DNA from: Balneolia bacterium
Lineage (GTDB): Bacteria > Bacteroidota > Rhodothermia > Balneolales > Cyclonatronaceae
Assembly: GCA_003567135.1 (NCBI GenBank)
Contig: PXAI01000045.1
Coordinates: 1-15,977 of the forward strand
Length of the DNA stretch: 15,977 bases
Reading direction: 5' to 3'
The notes under the pieces were generated by a model. It was not told where the DNA came from. It worked only from the letters and a program-made list of their open reading frames with translations, and did no database searches. Shown piece by piece: positions 14,624 to 15,977 of this stretch. The position numbers were made by a program, and so were the translations under genes. Within the stretch, counting starts at the first letter, position 1; the number at the start of each line of letters is the position of its first letter.

Positions 14624-15145
14624 TTAGCTGAGAAATTTGATCATCTCTTTAGCAAACGGGCCAAGATCGGCCGGCGTTCTGGACGAAATAAAATGGCGGT
14701 CAACCACAACCGGTTCATCCTTCCAAATAGCGCCTGCGTTTTCAAGATCATCTTTAATCGCGTTCACGCTGGTAAGGGTTACGCCCTTCAGAACTTTGGC
14801 TGATATGGGAATCCATCCTGCATGGCAAATAAAAGCAATCATTTTGCCGGCTTCGTGAAACTCACGCGTCAGATCCAGCACGGCCTGATCGCGGCGAAGT
14901 TTATCCGGCATATATCCGCCCGGAATAACTAATCCATCGTAGTTTTTAGCCGATTGTGTTTTATAGGATACGTCCGATTTACACGGATATCCGTTTTTCC
15001 CGGCGTAAACGGTATCTGCTTCGGGTCCGGCCAGCACAACAGAGGCGCCCTCTTCCTCAAGCCTCACTTTTGGATACCACAGTTCGAGGTCTTCATAAAT
15101 ATCCCCGGTAAAAATCAATATTCTTTTTCCTTTTAAAGTACTCAT
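14624..15145 (-). CDS. DJ-1/PfpI-family protein
   Basis: This is a predicted cytosolic protein of the DJ-1/PfpI/YhbO superfamily, 173 residues, normal for single-domain members. The start is the ATG at 15145; a GTG immediately before it is also in frame. The conserved glutamate region is GDIYEDLELWYPKVRLEEEG (14-33, Glu18 as probable partner of the nucleophile). PGGYMPDKLR (75-84) precedes the strand, and the nucleophile elbow AFICHAGW (104-111) has Cys107 followed by His108. The C-terminal phrase VVVDRHFISSRTPADLGPF is typical of the PfpI/YhbO branch. Known relatives act as proteases, glyoxalases or stress proteins; which applies here cannot be told. It sits convergent to the oxidoreductase with a 3-bp gap and no room for separate terminators. 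Confidence 0.92.
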   Translation of the reverse strand: MSTLKGKRILIFTGDIYEDLELWYPKVRLEEEGASVVLAGPEADTVYAGKNGYPCKSDVSYKTQSAKNYDGLVIPGGYMPDKLRRDQAVLDLTREFHEAGKMIAFICHAGWIPISAKVLKGVTLTSVNAIKDDLENAGAIWKDEPVVVDRHFISSRTPADLGPFAKEMIKFLS

Positions 15146-15198
15146 CACATGTTTTGTTTTATATTCAGGTTAAATACTGGTAACTATATACATCATAC

Positions 15199-15216
15199 AT
15201 CAGATAGTCTTCTGAT
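15199..15216. repeat. Inverted repeat in the divergent gap
   Basis: ATCAGA (15199-15204) and TCTGAT (15211-15216) are exact complements around six bases. It lies 54 bp upstream of the DJ-1-family start. It could be an operator or part of a leader; this rests on position only. Confidence 0.3.
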
Positions 15217-15249
15217 TAAAACGGTACCTGATGCGATATCATTCAAATT

Positions 15250-15267
15250 CAGTTAAGATTTTAACTG
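15250..15267. repeat. Perfect 18-bp inverted repeat in the divergent gap
   Basis: CAGTTAA (15250-15256) and TTAACTG (15261-15267) pair perfectly around a four-base loop, 74 bp before the start of the small membrane protein. It is a candidate operator for one or both divergent genes; no promoter could be recognised with confidence nearby. Confidence 0.35.
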
Positions 15268-15340
15268 GTTTCTTTACCAAGGATTCACAATTTAATCTCA
15301 TATTTCAGGGACATTAACGCTCAGAAAAATTAATCAACAC

Positions 15341-15712
15341 ATGGAAACTCCTAAAATCGCGCTGATTACCGGCGCTTTGCTGATACTTACCGGCGTACTT
15401 GCGTGGATGATCACAGACCAGATGACGGCAATCATTCCTGCGCCTTTCGGCTTTTTACTTTCAATGACCGGATATATCTCGGTTAAAAAGCCGTCTTTAA
15501 CCAAACATATGATGCACGCCGCGGCAGGACTGACGCTCCTCGGCGTTTTAATGACCGCACCCGGACTGTATAATCTAATCGTAATGCTTTTTGGCGGGGT
15601 AGTGGACAGGCCACTGGCTGCCTATGTTCAGTCGATAATGGCCGTATTTTGTATTGTGTTTTTATACTTCGCCGTCCGGTCATTCATAAATGCCCGAAAA
15701 AGTGCCGCGTGA
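15341..15712 (+). CDS. Small four-helix membrane protein of unknown function
   Basis: I do not recognise a family. The 123-residue protein starts with ATG (no ribosome-binding site, as elsewhere here) and has four likely membrane helices at about residues 6-25, 29-48, 57-85 and 95-114. Short basic loops (VKKPSLTKH at 48-56) and a basic tail (RSFINARKSAA) are consistent with cytoplasmic segments. There are no obvious catalytic or ligand motifs; Cys103 is the only cysteine. Codon use and composition resemble the neighbours. It stands alone between the divergent DJ-1-family gene and a promoter-bearing gap, so context gives no function. Confidence 0.8.
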   Translation: METPKIALITGALLILTGVLAWMITDQMTAIIPAPFGFLLSMTGYISVKKPSLTKHMMHAAAGLTLLGVLMTAPGLYNLIVMLFGGVVDRPLAAYVQSIMAVFCIVFLYFAVRSFINARKSAA

Positions 15713-15832
15713 TCAGGGAAGAATGTGGCCTTTAGAATCACTAAAGATCAGTGGCTAAAATTCTTTCTCAGTGTAAGTCATTGAGGGGATTAAATATTGG
15801 TGAATCGAAGAAATTTTTCGTTGGTGTATACG

Positions 15833-15864
15833 TTGACAATGGCCAAAAATTGAGTGTATATTTG
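15833..15864 (+). promoter_or_regulatory. Strong promoter 1 of a tandem pair (rRNA-type)
   Basis: A perfect -35 TTGACA (15833-15838), an 18-bp spacer, then TATATTTG (15857-15864), which satisfies both the TATAAT-like and the Bacteroidota TAnnTTTG -10 forms. An A/T-rich tract (AAATTTTT) lies about 12 bp upstream of the -35. No gene in this window follows it. Confidence 0.65.
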
Positions 15865-15944
15865 ATGCCCCATTGAGATCGGCGAGATGCTGTGAACGAG
15901 TGGGGGATTGGTCGGGTTTATTTTTGGTGATTTTAAAAATAAAT

Positions 15945-15976
15945 TTGACAAGTGGCTCTGAATTGTTGTATATTTG
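15945..15976 (+). promoter_or_regulatory. Strong promoter 2 of a tandem pair (rRNA-type)
   Basis: TTGACA (15945-15950), 18-bp spacer, TATATTTG (15969-15976), identical in both boxes and spacing to the copy 112 bp upstream. The preceding TTTTAAAAATAAA resembles an UP element. The start point would fall just past the right edge of the window. Tandem near-consensus promoters of this kind usually drive rRNA operons; the driven gene is not visible here. Confidence 0.7.
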
Positions 15977-15977
15977 G

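Noticed and set aside
15730..15746. CTTTAG-aatca-CTAAAG as a terminator after the small membrane protein
   Set aside because: The stem is only 6 bp, AT-rich and not followed by a T-run.
1..15977. A prophage, integrative element, toxin-antitoxin or defence system
   Set aside because: No integrase, transposase, nuclease, methyltransferase, reverse transcriptase or antitoxin motif was seen on either strand, and base composition is even across the genes.

Overview
The window reads as chromosomal DNA of a Bacteroidota/Balneolota-type bacterium (FCB group). The evidence is a SusC/SusD outer-membrane nutrient pair at the left end, an almost complete lack of Shine-Dalgarno sequences before otherwise clear genes, and two promoters at the right end combining TTGACA with a TATATTTG -10 (the TAnnTTTG type used by this phylum). 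I cannot name the genus; Balneolaceae-like is a guess from gene content. I see no phage, transposase, CRISPR, toxin-antitoxin or defence genes, and no clear undescribed system. Most genes are housekeeping or metabolic, and the most unusual signals lie in the intergenic DNA.

Left part (1-3866): the 3' end of a TonB-linked SusC-family porin, cut by the window edge, followed by its SusD-family surface lipoprotein and a strong UUCG-tetraloop terminator. The 3867-4502 gap between convergent genes holds no credible gene. It is packed with inverted repeats, including a composite palindromic element of about 220 bp, and 7-bp tandem repeats.

Middle part (4503-10220): a polyphosphate/phosphate cluster. 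Polyphosphate kinase ppk1 is on the minus strand. Divergent from it is a two-gene unit: a two-domain PPK2-type polyphosphate:AMP phosphotransferase, then a Na+/phosphate symporter with a C-terminal PhoU-like domain. Together they would import phosphate, store it as polyphosphate and spend it on AMP to ADP conversion. A second convergent gap (10221-10423) again carries 7-bp repeats next to both gene ends.

Right part (10424-15712): a minus-strand iron-type alcohol dehydrogenase; a plus-strand three-gene unit of M20 amidohydrolase, WbuC-type cupin and DAO-family FAD oxidoreductase (4-bp gap, then 11-bp overlap); a convergent DJ-1/PfpI-family protein whose stop lies 3 bp from the oxidoreductase stop; and a four-helix small membrane protein of unknown function. 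The last 265 bases hold no gene but contain two tandem, near-consensus promoters, each with an 18-bp spacer, which suggest that a highly expressed transcript, quite possibly an rRNA operon, begins just beyond the right edge.
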